Below, piece after piece: positions 25,253 through 33,448 of a stretch of 37,962 nt of DNA; positions within the stretch are counted from its first letter, which is position 1; every line of letters begins with the position of its first letter. This DNA comes from Clostridiales bacterium (GTDB lineage Bacteria > Bacillota > Clostridia > Lachnospirales > Lachnospiraceae): contig JAJBUL010000177.1 of assembly GCA_020860365.1 (NCBI GenBank), positions 1 to 37,962 of the forward strand, given 5' to 3'. Under the pieces are notes generated by a model. That model searched no databases. It saw only the letters and a program-made list of their open reading frames with translations, and was not told the DNA's origin. The translations under genes were made by a program, and so were the position numbers.

Positions 25253-25534
25253 ATAAGGCTTCCGTTTTATGCGGATTTGAGCAAAATGCCGGATGCGGAA
25301 CACCGGGTGATCTGGGGTATGATGGTCGGGGAAGAAGCGAAAACAAAGATTCCAATCTATCAGAATTATACGGACAGGGGATTTGATCTCAGGAAGCATA
25401 TGCTGCAAAGCTATGGTACCGGCTGGCAGTCTGCGAAGTATGCCAGTGTGATGTTTTGCTTCCGTCACCGGAAAAAGGACAGCATCCGTCCGTCACGTAT
25501 TCGGGAGAATGCTATTATTGCGGCGCCTGTGTGA
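25253..25534 (+). pseudogene. Unrecognised open remnant
   Basis: The same frame as the ATPase remnant continues after its stop: LPFYADLSKMPDAEHRVIWG...IPIYQNYTDRGFDLRK. Its composition looks like real protein, but it lacks a start, shows no domain that I recognise and overlaps the ferredoxin-like remnant in another frame. It is probably another gene fragment. Confidence 0.35.
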
Positions 25535-25593
25535 TGGTATGTCCGCGTCCTGGAGCGATTCACCTGATACAAATCCACATAATCAAATGTTGA
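25432..25593 (+). pseudogene. C-terminal fragment of a ferredoxin-type 4Fe-4S protein
   Basis: In frame: CEVCQCDVLLPSPEKG, then HPSVTYSGECYYCGACVMVC followed by PRPGAIHL. The CxxCxxCxxxCP pattern binds one [4Fe-4S] cluster. No start or N-terminal part is present, and the fragment runs into the convergent Rpn-tail gene. Confidence 0.5.
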
Positions 25594-25762
25594 ATTCTTC
25601 TTTTAATTTCAAACAATAAGTCTTATCCTCTGTTGCTTTTTTTAAATCGTCTATCCTGTTGCTATCAAGCAGTTTTCGGATCAAAGAACACATATCTTCA
25701 TTTTCCTGTGCTTTGCCTTTTTCAATACCATCGTCCACTAACATTTGTCCAAGGCGTGTCAT
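25583..25762 (-). CDS. Solitary Rpn C-terminal (RpnS-like) small protein
   Basis: 59 residues from the ATG at 25762 (AAAGGA 10 bases upstream) or 62 from 25771. It matches the last 67 residues of the Rpn protein at 18135-18980 almost throughout: MTRLGQMLVDDGIEKG, then KAQENEDM and KLLDSNRIDDLKKATEDK. The main difference is loss of exactly two IEKG-type units. There is no nuclease domain. The upstream ATG overlaps the plsC stop (ATGA), so it would be translated from plsC mRNA. It may be an orphan antitoxin-like protein or just the tail of a deleted Rpn gene. Confidence 0.6.
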   Translation of the reverse strand: MTRLGQMLVDDGIEKGKAQENEDMCSLIRKLLDSNRIDDLKKATEDKTYCLKLKEEFNI

Positions 25763-25767
25763 ATAGA

Positions 25768-26508
25768 TCATTTCCTTTGCAGCTGCCCCCGCAGCATTTT
25801 TCTAATGACATTCTGCGTATACTTCCCAAGCGCCTTCTGGTCTTCTCTGGAAAGCTGCGCGGGGTAAATCGGCGCACCGTATTCAATCGTTACGTCCCTG
25901 CGGCGCACGTAAGGCTTATGGTCTTCGAAGATCGCGGAGGACCCGCTGATCGCGATCGGGATGATTGGGCAGCCGGATTTGGTCGCGACTTTAAAGGAAC
26001 CTTCATGGAAGGGCAGCATCTCCAATTCATTGCTGCCTTTGCCGCGCGTTCCCTCCGGAAAGATGGTAATGGAGACGCCATTTTTTATGAGATCCACACA
26101 GGAGAGAATCATCTTCAGCCCCGCGCGCAGATCACTGCGGTCAAGGAACTGACAGTGCAGAAACTTCATCCAGCGGGAGAGCAGCGGGATCTTCAGCATT
26201 TCCTTTTTCGCGACATAGCCCGTTGGCCGCGGGCAGCGCGCGTAGGTGAGGATAATATCAAAATAACTGCGGTGGTTACTGATGTACAGGACAGGTGTGT
26301 CCTTTGGCACGTGCTCCTCCCCGATCACAGTAAGCCGGGTTCCGGCCAGCCACGCAATCACCTTCAGCGCCCACTGGACAATCCGCAGGGAGCTGATGTC
26401 CCGCGCGTAAGGCCACCGCTTTCCGATCAGCCATTCCGCCAGAAAAATCGGATTGGATGCGATCCGATCGGAGAGTACGAACGCAATGATGAAAATAAAA
26501 CGAATCAT
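25768..26508 (-). CDS. plsC: 1-acyl-sn-glycerol-3-phosphate acyltransferase
   Basis: 246 residues. The N-terminal membrane segment (MIRFIFIIAFVL) is followed by the acyltransferase motifs: NHRSYFD (HX4D catalytic pair), FPEGTRG (acceptor phosphate binding) and CPIIPIAISG. It acylates lysophosphatidic acid to phosphatidic acid in membrane lipid synthesis. I chose the ATG at 26508 because AAGAGG is 10 bases upstream and the length fits; the frame is open to 26589. Its stop overlaps the start of the small Rpn-tail gene, an unusual neighbour that suggests a recombination junction at the plsC 3' end. Confidence 0.9.
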   Translation of the reverse strand: MIRFIFIIAFVLSDRIASNPIFLAEWLIGKRWPYARDISSLRIVQWALKVIAWLAGTRLTVIGEEHVPKDTPVLYISNHRSYFDIILTYARCPRPTGYVAKKEMLKIPLLSRWMKFLHCQFLDRSDLRAGLKMILSCVDLIKNGVSITIFPEGTRGKGSNELEMLPFHEGSFKVATKSGCPIIPIAISGSSAIFEDHKPYVRRRDVTIEYGAPIYPAQLSREDQKALGKYTQNVIRKMLRGQLQRK

Positions 26509-26611
26509 GAAAAAGTAGCCTCTTTTGTTTTCGCCTGCTGTGCGTGGGGACATCTTTGCATATTGGTACATTCCCTTATGCCCACGCACACGTCATATCA
26601 CGTAATCTAAT

Positions 26612-26640
26612 TGTAACTGTGGAGGTACTGAACAGTTACA
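26612..26640. other. Hairpin between malQ and plsC
   Basis: TGTAACTGT and ACAGTTACA form a perfect 9-bp inverted repeat around 11 bases, directly after the malQ stop. No T-run follows in the direction of transcription, so it is not a standard terminator; it may stabilise the malQ 3' end. Confidence 0.4.
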
Positions 26641-26641
26641 T

Positions 26642-28189
26642 TTAATTCTGGTGTCTTCCGTATAACTTCGTCACTTCCAGCAGCCATTTCGCAAGCCCGT
26701 CATGCAGGTCGCTCTTTTTGAAACGGAACGCCCAGTTCGCCATGGCGATGCCGGGGGTATTCATGCGCGCCTCGCTTCCGAGCTGCAGCACATCCTGGAA
26801 CGGAAAAATTGCGTATTTCGCAATGCTGCCCATGGCAAAGCAGATGAAATCATGGCCGACATTGTTGCCATCCGCGTTTGCCAGGCGGCGGATCCGATCC
26901 TGGATGATGTCCGGCTGTGACTGGTACCAGCCGACGGTCGTGTCGTTGTCATGGGTACCGGTGTAGCAGATGCAGTTCGTCGTCGTGTAATAAAACGGAA
27001 TGTAGGTCGTGTCATTCATGTCGCCAAAGCCAAATTGCAGTACCTTCATACCCGGGAAACCAAGCGAATCCCGCAGATGCTCGACCTCCGGCGTGATGAC
27101 GCCGAGATCCTCTGCCCAGATCGGGAGATCCTCGCCGAGCTCTTTTTCAATCGCACGGAACAGCTTTTCACACGGGCCTTTCACCCACTGGCCATTGATG
27201 GCAGTCTCTTCGCCCGCCGGGACGGCCCAGTACGCCTCAAAGCCGCGGAAATGGTCGATGCGCAGAAAATCGGTCAGCGACAGCTGGCGGCGCACGCGGT
27301 TAATCCACCATTTGTAACCGGTCTCCTCGTGGTAATCCCAGTCATAGAGCGGATTCCCCCACAGCTGGCCGGTCGCGCTGAAATAATCAGGCGGAACGCC
27401 CGCCACCTTGCTCGGGTATCCCTTCGCATCCAGCTGGAACAGTTTTTTATTGCTCCACACATCTGCGCTGTCCGGAGAGACAAAGATCGGGATATCGCCG
27501 ATAATCTGGATTCCCTTCTCATTCGCGTAGGTGCGCAGCGCGTCCCACTGCTCCTGGAACAGAAACTGCAGAAAAGCATAATAGCGAATCTGCTCGGCAA
27601 ACGCGGCGCGCAGCGCCTTTTTTTGCTTCTCAGAGGGATCCCGGAACTCCGGCTCCCACTCCAGCCAGGAGATGCCCTTCTGCGCATCCTTGCATGCCAT
27701 GAAAAGCGTAAAATCGTCCAGCCAGCTCTTCTGCTCCTCACAGAACGCCTCAAAATTCTCAATCATCGTCTTGTCCGGCGTATGTAAAAAGGAAAACCAT
27801 GCTTTTTTCAAAAGGGCGTTTTTAAACGTAATTGCGGAACCGTAATCGATCTTATTCTCGTCCCATGCGGGCATACCCGCTACGTCTTCTTTTGTCAGCA
27901 GGTTCTGCCGGATCAGCAGATCCGGGCTGATCAGAAGCGGCTGTCCGGCAAACGCCGACGGTCCCTGATAAGGGGAATCCCCGTAGCCGGTCGGACCCAG
28001 CGGCAGTACCTGCCACAGATGCTGGCCGGATTTTTCCAGAAAATCAACAAAATCGTAAGCGCCGGGACCGAGATCTCCGATCCCGTACGGGGACGGAAAA
28101 GACGTTGGATGAGCCAGAATGCCGCTTAAGCGGACATGCTTTGGCTTCTCAATCGGTTCCACCGAAAATGGAGCAGTATAAGCAGTCAT
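26642..28189 (-). CDS. malQ: 4-alpha-glucanotransferase (amylomaltase, GH77)
   Basis: 515 residues, normal length. The N-terminal segment HPTSFPSPYGIGDLGPGAYDF and the PLGPTGYGDSPYQ block are typical. The catalytic residues are Asp312 (LRIDHFRGFEAYW, nucleophile), Glu360 (IWAEDLG, acid/base) and Asp414 (GTHDND, stabiliser). It transfers alpha-1,4-glucan segments between maltooligosaccharides in the cytoplasm, in glycogen/maltodextrin metabolism. AGAGGAGA lies seven bases before the ATG. The gene is divergent from the lipoprotein gene at 28400. Confidence 0.96.
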   Translation of the reverse strand: MTAYTAPFSVEPIEKPKHVRLSGILAHPTSFPSPYGIGDLGPGAYDFVDFLEKSGQHLWQVLPLGPTGYGDSPYQGPSAFAGQPLLISPDLLIRQNLLTKEDVAGMPAWDENKIDYGSAITFKNALLKKAWFSFLHTPDKTMIENFEAFCEEQKSWLDDFTLFMACKDAQKGISWLEWEPEFRDPSEKQKKALRAAFAEQIRYYAFLQFLFQEQWDALRTYANEKGIQIIGDIPIFVSPDSADVWSNKKLFQLDAKGYPSKVAGVPPDYFSATGQLWGNPLYDWDYHEETGYKWWINRVRRQLSLTDFLRIDHFRGFEAYWAVPAGEETAINGQWVKGPCEKLFRAIEKELGEDLPIWAEDLGVITPEVEHLRDSLGFPGMKVLQFGFGDMNDTTYIPFYYTTTNCICYTGTHDNDTTVGWYQSQPDIIQDRIRRLANADGNNVGHDFICFAMGSIAKYAIFPFQDVLQLGSEARMNTPGIAMANWAFRFKKSDLHDGLAKWLLEVTKLYGRHQN

Positions 28190-28399
28190 AGTGAAATCTC
28201 CTCTGTAAGTTTTTTAAAGCAGTTTTGAACAACAACAAAATAAAAAGACAGGTGTCCTGCTGTTTGGAACACTATGAAAAAGATTATACTCAAAAACTTC
28301 CCCTATGGCAATGGAAAATTGGCTTTCGTTTTCAGACAAAGGAATAAATCTGTCTGGTCAGCCATAAAAATAATAGAAAGCCTGAGCATCGGAGACAAG

Positions 28400-28858
28400 A
28401 TGAAAGTGCACGATACATACCAATGGAGCAATTCACCGAAAAAACCTCAGATAGCCTTGCGCCTTTGCCGAATGTTTCTGCTCGGCTTCCTGGCCACGCT
28501 ATTCCTGGCTGGCTGCCAAAAGGCGGAGGAAGGAGAGCGGACAGAGACTGATTTTTCTGTAGTGACTGAGAAAGAACTGCCGCAGGAGCTTCTGGAGGTC
28601 ATTGAGGAAAATAAAGAGAACGAGATGCGTCTGACCTGGACGGACGGAGAGGAAATGTACCTGGTCCGGGGCTACGGGAAGCAGTCCACCGGAGGTTATA
28701 GCATCGCGGTGGCAGAATGTGCAGAGAATGAGGAAACGCTGTGGTTTGAGACCAGACTGATCGGTCCGCAGGATACGGAAGGACTTTCCAGGGAAGCCTC
28801 GTATCCGTATCTCGTTGTTAAGATTGCTTTGACAGAGAAGGAGGTGGTGATAGACTGA
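28400..28858 (+). CDS. Lipoprotein with PrcB-type domain
   Basis: 152 residues. The signal segment FLLGFLATLFLAGC gives a lipobox with Cys39, so it is probably a membrane-anchored extracytoplasmic lipoprotein. The mature part, with LVRGYGKQSTGGYSIAVAEC and LIGPQDTEG, resembles the PrcB C-terminal domain, which is known from a spirochaete protease complex; the role in Clostridia is unclear. I chose ATG 28400 (GGAGA four bases upstream); ATG 28472 and a frame open to 28274 are alternatives. It precedes sipL by about 80 bases, so a role in sporulation or the envelope is possible but only inferred. Confidence 0.7.
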   Translation: MKVHDTYQWSNSPKKPQIALRLCRMFLLGFLATLFLAGCQKAEEGERTETDFSVVTEKELPQELLEVIEENKENEMRLTWTDGEEMYLVRGYGKQSTGGYSIAVAECAENEETLWFETRLIGPQDTEGLSREASYPYLVVKIALTEKEVVID

Positions 28859-28939
28859 CGGAGAAAACGTGTTCGGATGATTTAAGGACTAAAATAAATT
28901 ACGTCGTTTACTATCATTATATGGAAAGGAGTCAAAAGC

Positions 28940-30544
28940 ATGGATCTATTGATGAAAAATATTCACATGTGCAATCAGACAAAGCATGCTACGACACAGA
29001 TTACGCTGGATGAAGATCTGAATGTACCGGATGTGCGCCCGGATGTAGATATGATCATTCAGAGTCAGGAGCGTGTAACGCTCGAACATACAAGGGCGGA
29101 GATGGGAAAGCTTTATCTGGACGGATTCATGGAGGTCAGTATTTTATATATGGATGCCACGAAAGAGCGGCGGATTCATCGGCTGGATACAAAGCTCCCG
29201 TTTGATGAAACCTTCGTGATGGAAGGACTCGAGCCAGGGGAAACCGCGCGGGTTCGTCATGAGACGGAGGATCTGAATGTATCACTGATCAATTCCAGAA
29301 AGCTGGCTGTCCGCGCACTGGTAAGCTTCGACGCCTCTGTAGATGAGATTTACGATCTGTCAGCAGCGGTGGAAGTGCGCCAGGAAGAGACCGGCAAAGT
29401 CCTTCTGCAGTTATGTGAGAAAAAACAGCAGCTGGAATATCTGCAGCTGGAAGTGCAGAATAAAGACATCCTGCGACTGAAGGAAGACGTGCAGCTGCCA
29501 TCCAACAAGCCGGATATCCGGGAAATCCTCTGGGATAATGTGCAGTTCCGCGGTTGCCGGATTCGCCTGGCTGCCGATAAGCTCACGGTACAGGGCAATC
29601 TGTTTTTATTTGTTCTTTACCGGGCAGAGGATGAGAAAGAAAGTCTGCAGTGGATCGAGCAGACAATACCAGTCGAGGGAGAACTTGCCTGCGCCGGAGC
29701 TGCCCCAGGACTTGTGCCAGATATCGAGGCAGCTCTTGCCGGAGCCGACCTGAGCACCAAAGAAGACATCGACGGGGAGCTTCGCACCTTCCACCTGGAA
29801 GGCGTGCTGGAACTCAACATTCGCCTGTACGGGACAGACACGGCAGAATTGCTCGCCGACGTCTATTCGCCGGAAAAATACCTGGAACCGGTGACAGAGG
29901 AAGAGACATATGAAACTCTGGTCGTACGAAATGAATCAAAATGCAAGGCGCAGGGAAAAATTCGCATCCAGAGTGCCAAACCGCGCATTCTGCAGATTTG
30001 CCACTGTGGAGGAACCGTCCGCATCGACCAGACGAGGGTGGAGACTGGAGCCGGTATTAAAATTGAGGGTGCGCTCCCGGTCTCGATCCTTTACATTTCC
30101 GCAGACGATACCATACCATTTGCAGTGCTGGAGGGTACCATTCCTTTTACACATGTGGCAGAGGCACAGGGCATCGATGAAGGGTACCGTTACACGCTGA
30201 CTGCAACGCTTGATCAGCTTTCCGCTACTATGGCGGACAGCGAAGAGATCGAAGTCCGCGCAACGATCGGCCTGAATCTGTTTGCAGTACGCTCTGGAAC
30301 TGTACGCTGTATCCATGAGCTTCATGAGAAAGACTACACACCGGAACAGCTGGATACCGTACCAGGCCTGACCGGTTACATCGTCCAGGAAGGCGAAACA
30401 CTCTGGGATATTGGAAAGGCATATCTCCAGACACCGCAGCAGATTGCCGAAATGAATGAACTCTCTTCCGAAAAAGTAAAAAAAGGAGATTGTCTGATTC
30501 TGATGAAAGTGGTAATGCCCCCTCGCAATGAGTCTCCGCTTTAG
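28940..30544 (+). CDS. sipL: SipL-like SPOCS-domain/LysM spore coat morphogenesis protein
   Basis: 534 residues. Repeated DUF3794 (SPOCS) domains: the first near residues 30-140 (VPDVRPDVDMIIQ...), the second about 180-300 (PSNKPDIREILWD...), and a third about 340-450. A C-terminal LysM domain covers residues 479-528 (YIVQEGETLWDIGKAYL). In Clostridioides difficile, SipL anchors the coat protein SpoIVA to the forespore through its LysM domain. AAAGGAG is eight bases before the ATG. Upstream, an ATA box and CATTATAT at about 28892-28921 weakly resemble a sigma-E promoter. A repeat begins one base after the stop codon. Confidence 0.88.
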   Translation: MDLLMKNIHMCNQTKHATTQITLDEDLNVPDVRPDVDMIIQSQERVTLEHTRAEMGKLYLDGFMEVSILYMDATKERRIHRLDTKLPFDETFVMEGLEPGETARVRHETEDLNVSLINSRKLAVRALVSFDASVDEIYDLSAAVEVRQEETGKVLLQLCEKKQQLEYLQLEVQNKDILRLKEDVQLPSNKPDIREILWDNVQFRGCRIRLAADKLTVQGNLFLFVLYRAEDEKESLQWIEQTIPVEGELACAGAAPGLVPDIEAALAGADLSTKEDIDGELRTFHLEGVLELNIRLYGTDTAELLADVYSPEKYLEPVTEEETYETLVVRNESKCKAQGKIRIQSAKPRILQICHCGGTVRIDQTRVETGAGIKIEGALPVSILYISADDTIPFAVLEGTIPFTHVAEAQGIDEGYRYTLTATLDQLSATMADSEEIEVRATIGLNLFAVRSGTVRCIHELHEKDYTPEQLDTVPGLTGYIVQEGETLWDIGKAYLQTPQQIAEMNELSSEKVKKGDCLILMKVVMPPRNESPL

Positions 30545-30625
30545 TTTCGGTCGGAGCAAAACGTCGGCCACGGGTCATCGGCACCGGCGGCAGATCGCCG
30601 GGCCCAATAAAAATGCTTCGCATGG
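30545..30625 (+). repeat. Repeat copy B, in the sipL 3' untranslated region
   Basis: It begins immediately after the sipL stop. The first 27 bases match 16613-16639 at 24 positions. It contains the small hairpins CGGCG/CGCCG and ATGC-TTC-GCAT. Confidence 0.55.
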
Positions 30626-30712
30626 GGCTGATGCTGCCGTAATCCCGGTACACGCAGTAATGTAAAAAGGGAAAGGAAGAGAATTTCTCAGAAAATTTTA
30701 ATAAATATGCTG

Positions 30713-30753
30713 AAAAGAAGGCAGGGAATATTCCAATTCCGGCCTTCTTTTTT
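30713..30753 (+). terminator. Terminator downstream of sipL
   Basis: AAAAGAAGGC pairs with GCCTTCTTTT and is followed by further T. The loop contains a second palindrome, GGAATATTCC. Confidence 0.85.
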
Positions 30754-30754
30754 C

Positions 30755-30895
30755 ATCCAGCAGGAAAGCGCTTCGAACTTCCTGTTGGATGAACCCCCTT
30801 TGGGGGATGCACATGTCGCACCAGAGGGAACGGTCTGCTTACGCAGACGCGCGGTAGCGCGAGAATCATGCAAAGCGGGATCCTATATGATTCTC
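30755..30895. repeat. Cluster of five hairpins in an intergenic region
   Basis: In order: ATCCAGCAGGAA/TTCCTGTTGGAT (30755-30790), CCCCC-TTT-GGGGG (30794-30806), GTCTGC-TTAC-GCAGAC (30833-30848), CGCGC-GGTA-GCGCG (30848-30861) and GAGAATCAT/ATGATTCTC (30861-30895). No plausible protein is encoded. This and the flanking features account for most of the 30545-31232 gap; I saw no further gene in it. Confidence 0.65.
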
Positions 30896-30942
30896 TGAGC
30901 CCAAAAAGAAAATGGAAGAAAGAGGAAAATTCTTTGTTCAGC

Positions 30943-30971
30943 TTGACAGAGAACTCATATTGATGTAGAAT
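30943..30971 (+). promoter_or_regulatory. Near-consensus sigma-A promoter of the exopolysaccharide cluster
   Basis: A perfect TTGACA (30943-30948), 17 bases, then TAGAAT (30966-30971). Transcription would start near 30978, giving a leader of about 255 bases before the first gene. Confidence 0.85.
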
Positions 30972-30976
30972 TTGGG

Positions 30977-31055
30977 CGTGTCAGGAGAGGAGAATTTCCT
31001 TATGTGACACGATTTTTATTCTTAAAAGAAGGAGCAGTCAGTCTCCCTGACTGCT
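30977..31055 (+). promoter_or_regulatory. Leader hairpins, possible attenuator
   Basis: CGTGTC-AGGA...TCCT...GACACG (30977-31011) is followed by ATTTTTATT, which resembles a terminator right at the predicted RNA 5' end. A second hairpin, AGCAGTCAG-TCTCC-CTGACTGCT (31033-31055), follows. Such leaders in polysaccharide operons are often targets of processive antitermination; that role is inferred. Confidence 0.5.
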
Positions 31056-31232
31056 TTGATAGATTTGAAAAAATCCGGATATTCGAAGCATGACGCTCCG
31101 CCGCTGTGAACAATGCCGGATGACATAGACGAAAGGCAAAAATCGCGCGAAAAAGGGCGGCATGGCGAAGCCATACCTGCACATGGGAAGACCCGAACAG
31201 AGGGGAAAGCGGAGGGAGGCACTACTCACCGA

Positions 31233-32666
31233 ATGTACCAAAAGAACCCAAGCAGCATAATCAAGCATATTGATTTTATGATACTTGATCTGGTGTGTTT
31301 CCTGATTTCCTTATGGCTGGCTTACTATATACGTATCGGAGACTGGGAAATCTGGGAATCACAGACCTATAGAAGTACATTAATTATAATCGCATTAGTA
31401 CATATTTGTGTATCAATCTTTGACAGCAGCTATAAAAACATCCTGCGCAGAGGATATCTGAAAGAGTTTATAGCAGTCATCCGGCATGTGGCGCTTGTCG
31501 TGGTGGTAATGTTAGTTCTGATGTTCTTTCAGAAAGCACTGGACGTCCTTTCCAGGATGCTGGTCGCCTATACAGCGATGATATCCCTGCTGTTGATCTG
31601 GAGCGAGCGGACACTGTGGAAAAAATTCATTCATCACCGCCTCGCAAAGAATCCCAGATATCTTCTGCTTGTGACCGATCAGGCCGGTGCAGAGCGTATT
31701 CTGGAGCAGTTCCAGGATCAGATGCTCGATTTTCAGGTAAAAGGTATCGTCCTGGTTGGCGAGAAAGCCAATAAAGTAAAAACGATTCAGGGCGTCCCTG
31801 TGGTGGCCGATACCAATACCCTGACGGACTATCTGTTAAAAACAGTCGTCGACGAGATTTTGTTCAGTGTCCCGAGAGAGAGCAGTTTACCGCCGGATTT
31901 AATCCGGGAGTGCAGTCTGATGGGCATCACACTCCATCTGGAAATCATCTCCTCTGACGAACTGGCTGGTGCAAGGTATGAAGAAGATATCGCGGGTCTG
32001 AGCGTCATGACCAGTTACCTGAAGCTAATCACAGCTGGACAGGCCTTTGTTAAGCGTACAATTGATATCATCGGGAACATCGTCGGGCTGATTATAACAG
32101 GAATTCTCTTTATTTTTGTGGCTCCAGCCATCTATTTTTCCGATCCAGGCCCGATCTTTTTCTGCCAGGAGCGTGTCGGAAAAAACGGCAGGACGTTCAA
32201 GCTCTATAAATTCCGCAGTATGTATCAGGATGCGGAAGAGCGGAAAGCCGGGCTGATGGAAAAAAATGAGATGAAAGGCCTGATGTTTAAAATGGAAAAC
32301 GATCCCAGAATCATTGGGAGCGGTCCGAATGGAACCAGACATGGGATCGGACATTTCATTCGCTCTACCAGTATTGACGAATTTCCACAGTTCTGGAATG
32401 TGTTGAAGGGAGATATGTCCCTGGTAGGCACCAGACCGCCAACGGTCGGAGAAGTAGCCGAGTATAGTATTTACCATCGTGCGCGGCTCGCTATAAAACC
32501 GGGGATCACGGGGCTTTGGCAGGTAAGTGGAAGAAGCGAGATAGAAGATTTTGAAGAGGTAGTACGGTTGGATACTACCTATATCCAGAAATGGAGTATC
32601 AGTCTGGATATAAAAATTTTATTGAAAACAATCTTGGTTATTTTGCAAAGGAAGGGGTCCATGTGA
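31233..32666 (+). CDS. Undecaprenyl-phosphate sugar-1-phosphate transferase (WcaJ/CpsE-like priming enzyme)
   Basis: 477 residues. Four N-terminal membrane helices and a nucleotide-binding-like middle region (about residues 135-265) precede the C-terminal bacterial sugar transferase domain: KRTIDIIGN, DPGPIFFCQERVGKNG, KFRSM, then SIDEFPQFWNVLKGDMSLVG and PGITGLWQVSGRS. It transfers a hexose-1-phosphate onto undecaprenyl phosphate to start repeat-unit synthesis at the inner membrane face. I chose the ATG at 31233; GGAGGGAGG is about 13 bases upstream, and the longer frame to 31113 is mostly charged with no family match. First gene of the polysaccharide cluster. Confidence 0.9.
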   Translation: MYQKNPSSIIKHIDFMILDLVCFLISLWLAYYIRIGDWEIWESQTYRSTLIIIALVHICVSIFDSSYKNILRRGYLKEFIAVIRHVALVVVVMLVLMFFQKALDVLSRMLVAYTAMISLLLIWSERTLWKKFIHHRLAKNPRYLLLVTDQAGAERILEQFQDQMLDFQVKGIVLVGEKANKVKTIQGVPVVADTNTLTDYLLKTVVDEILFSVPRESSLPPDLIRECSLMGITLHLEIISSDELAGARYEEDIAGLSVMTSYLKLITAGQAFVKRTIDIIGNIVGLIITGILFIFVAPAIYFSDPGPIFFCQERVGKNGRTFKLYKFRSMYQDAEERKAGLMEKNEMKGLMFKMENDPRIIGSGPNGTRHGIGHFIRSTSIDEFPQFWNVLKGDMSLVGTRPPTVGEVAEYSIYHRARLAIKPGITGLWQVSGRSEIEDFEEVVRLDTTYIQKWSISLDIKILLKTILVILQRKGSM

Positions 32667-32714
32667 AAGAACCATTCATAGATTGAAAAACTGCTAAGAT
32701 GGAGGACTAATTGA

Positions 32715-33446
32715 ATGAAGGCTGCCTTGATTTTTGCGGGTGGAATCGGTAGCAGGATGCGCAGCAAGGGGCGCCCAAAACAATTTCTGGAGTTGTCTGG
32801 AAAGCCGATTATTATTCATACTATCGAAAATTTTGAAAGACACCCGGAAATTAACTATATTGTAGTGGTATGTGTCGCAGACTGGATTCCTTATTTGGAA
32901 GAGCAACTCTATAATTTCAGAATTACTAAAGTAAAGAAAATTGTTCCTGGTGGAAACAGTGGACAAGAATCGATCTGGAATGGGTTGAATGCATTAAAAA
33001 ATGTATCTGAGAATGAATCCGATATTGTATTAATACATGATGGAGTACGGCCGCTTATAACGCAGGATGATATCACGGCCAATATAAGATGTGTAGAAAA
33101 ATATGGTTCGTGTATTACCTCTTCATCAGCCAGAGAAACAGTTTTTATCTCTGATGAATGTAATGCAATAAAAAGTATAACCGAGCGTAATCAAACCAAA
33201 ATAGCCAAAGCACCACAGAGTTTTTATCTGGCAGATATTGTGAAAGCACATTTATGGGCAAAGGAAGTCAAACAGGCAGCTTATATAGATTCCTGTTCAT
33301 TAATGTACGCTTATGGGAATCAGCTATACTGGTATGAAGGCTCAAGTGATAATATAAAGGTTACTACTCCGGAGGATTTTTATATGCTGCGTTCCATATT
33401 TGAAAGCAGGGAAAATGCACAGATATATGGAATAGAGGGAGAGTAA
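32715..33446 (+). CDS. IspD/TarI-like cytidylyltransferase
   Basis: 243 residues. The nucleotidyltransferase N-terminus AALIFAGGIGSRM is followed by PKQFLELSGKPIIIHTI, GGNSGQESIWNGL and IHDGVRPLI, all typical of IspD/TarI proteins that make CDP-alditols. In a polysaccharide cluster next to LicD it more likely makes a CDP-activated substituent (for example CDP-ribitol) than the isoprenoid precursor. The usual partner reductase TarJ is not next to it, so the substrate is uncertain. GGAGG is nine bases before the ATG. Base composition becomes clearly AT-rich from here on. Confidence 0.82.
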   Translation: MKAALIFAGGIGSRMRSKGRPKQFLELSGKPIIIHTIENFERHPEINYIVVVCVADWIPYLEEQLYNFRITKVKKIVPGGNSGQESIWNGLNALKNVSENESDIVLIHDGVRPLITQDDITANIRCVEKYGSCITSSSARETVFISDECNAIKSITERNQTKIAKAPQSFYLADIVKAHLWAKEVKQAAYIDSCSLMYAYGNQLYWYEGSSDNIKVTTPEDFYMLRSIFESRENAQIYGIEGE

Positions 33447-33448
33447 AA

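Noticed and set aside
25951-26610. Plus-strand open frames opposite plsC and malQ (including 325- and 278-codon frames)
   Set aside because: The minus strand has complete acyltransferase and GH77 motifs; the plus frames are shadows.
31113-31232. N-terminal extension of the priming transferase
   Set aside because: Forty mostly charged residues with no similarity to the family and without a ribosome binding site; the ATG at 31233 fits the family start.
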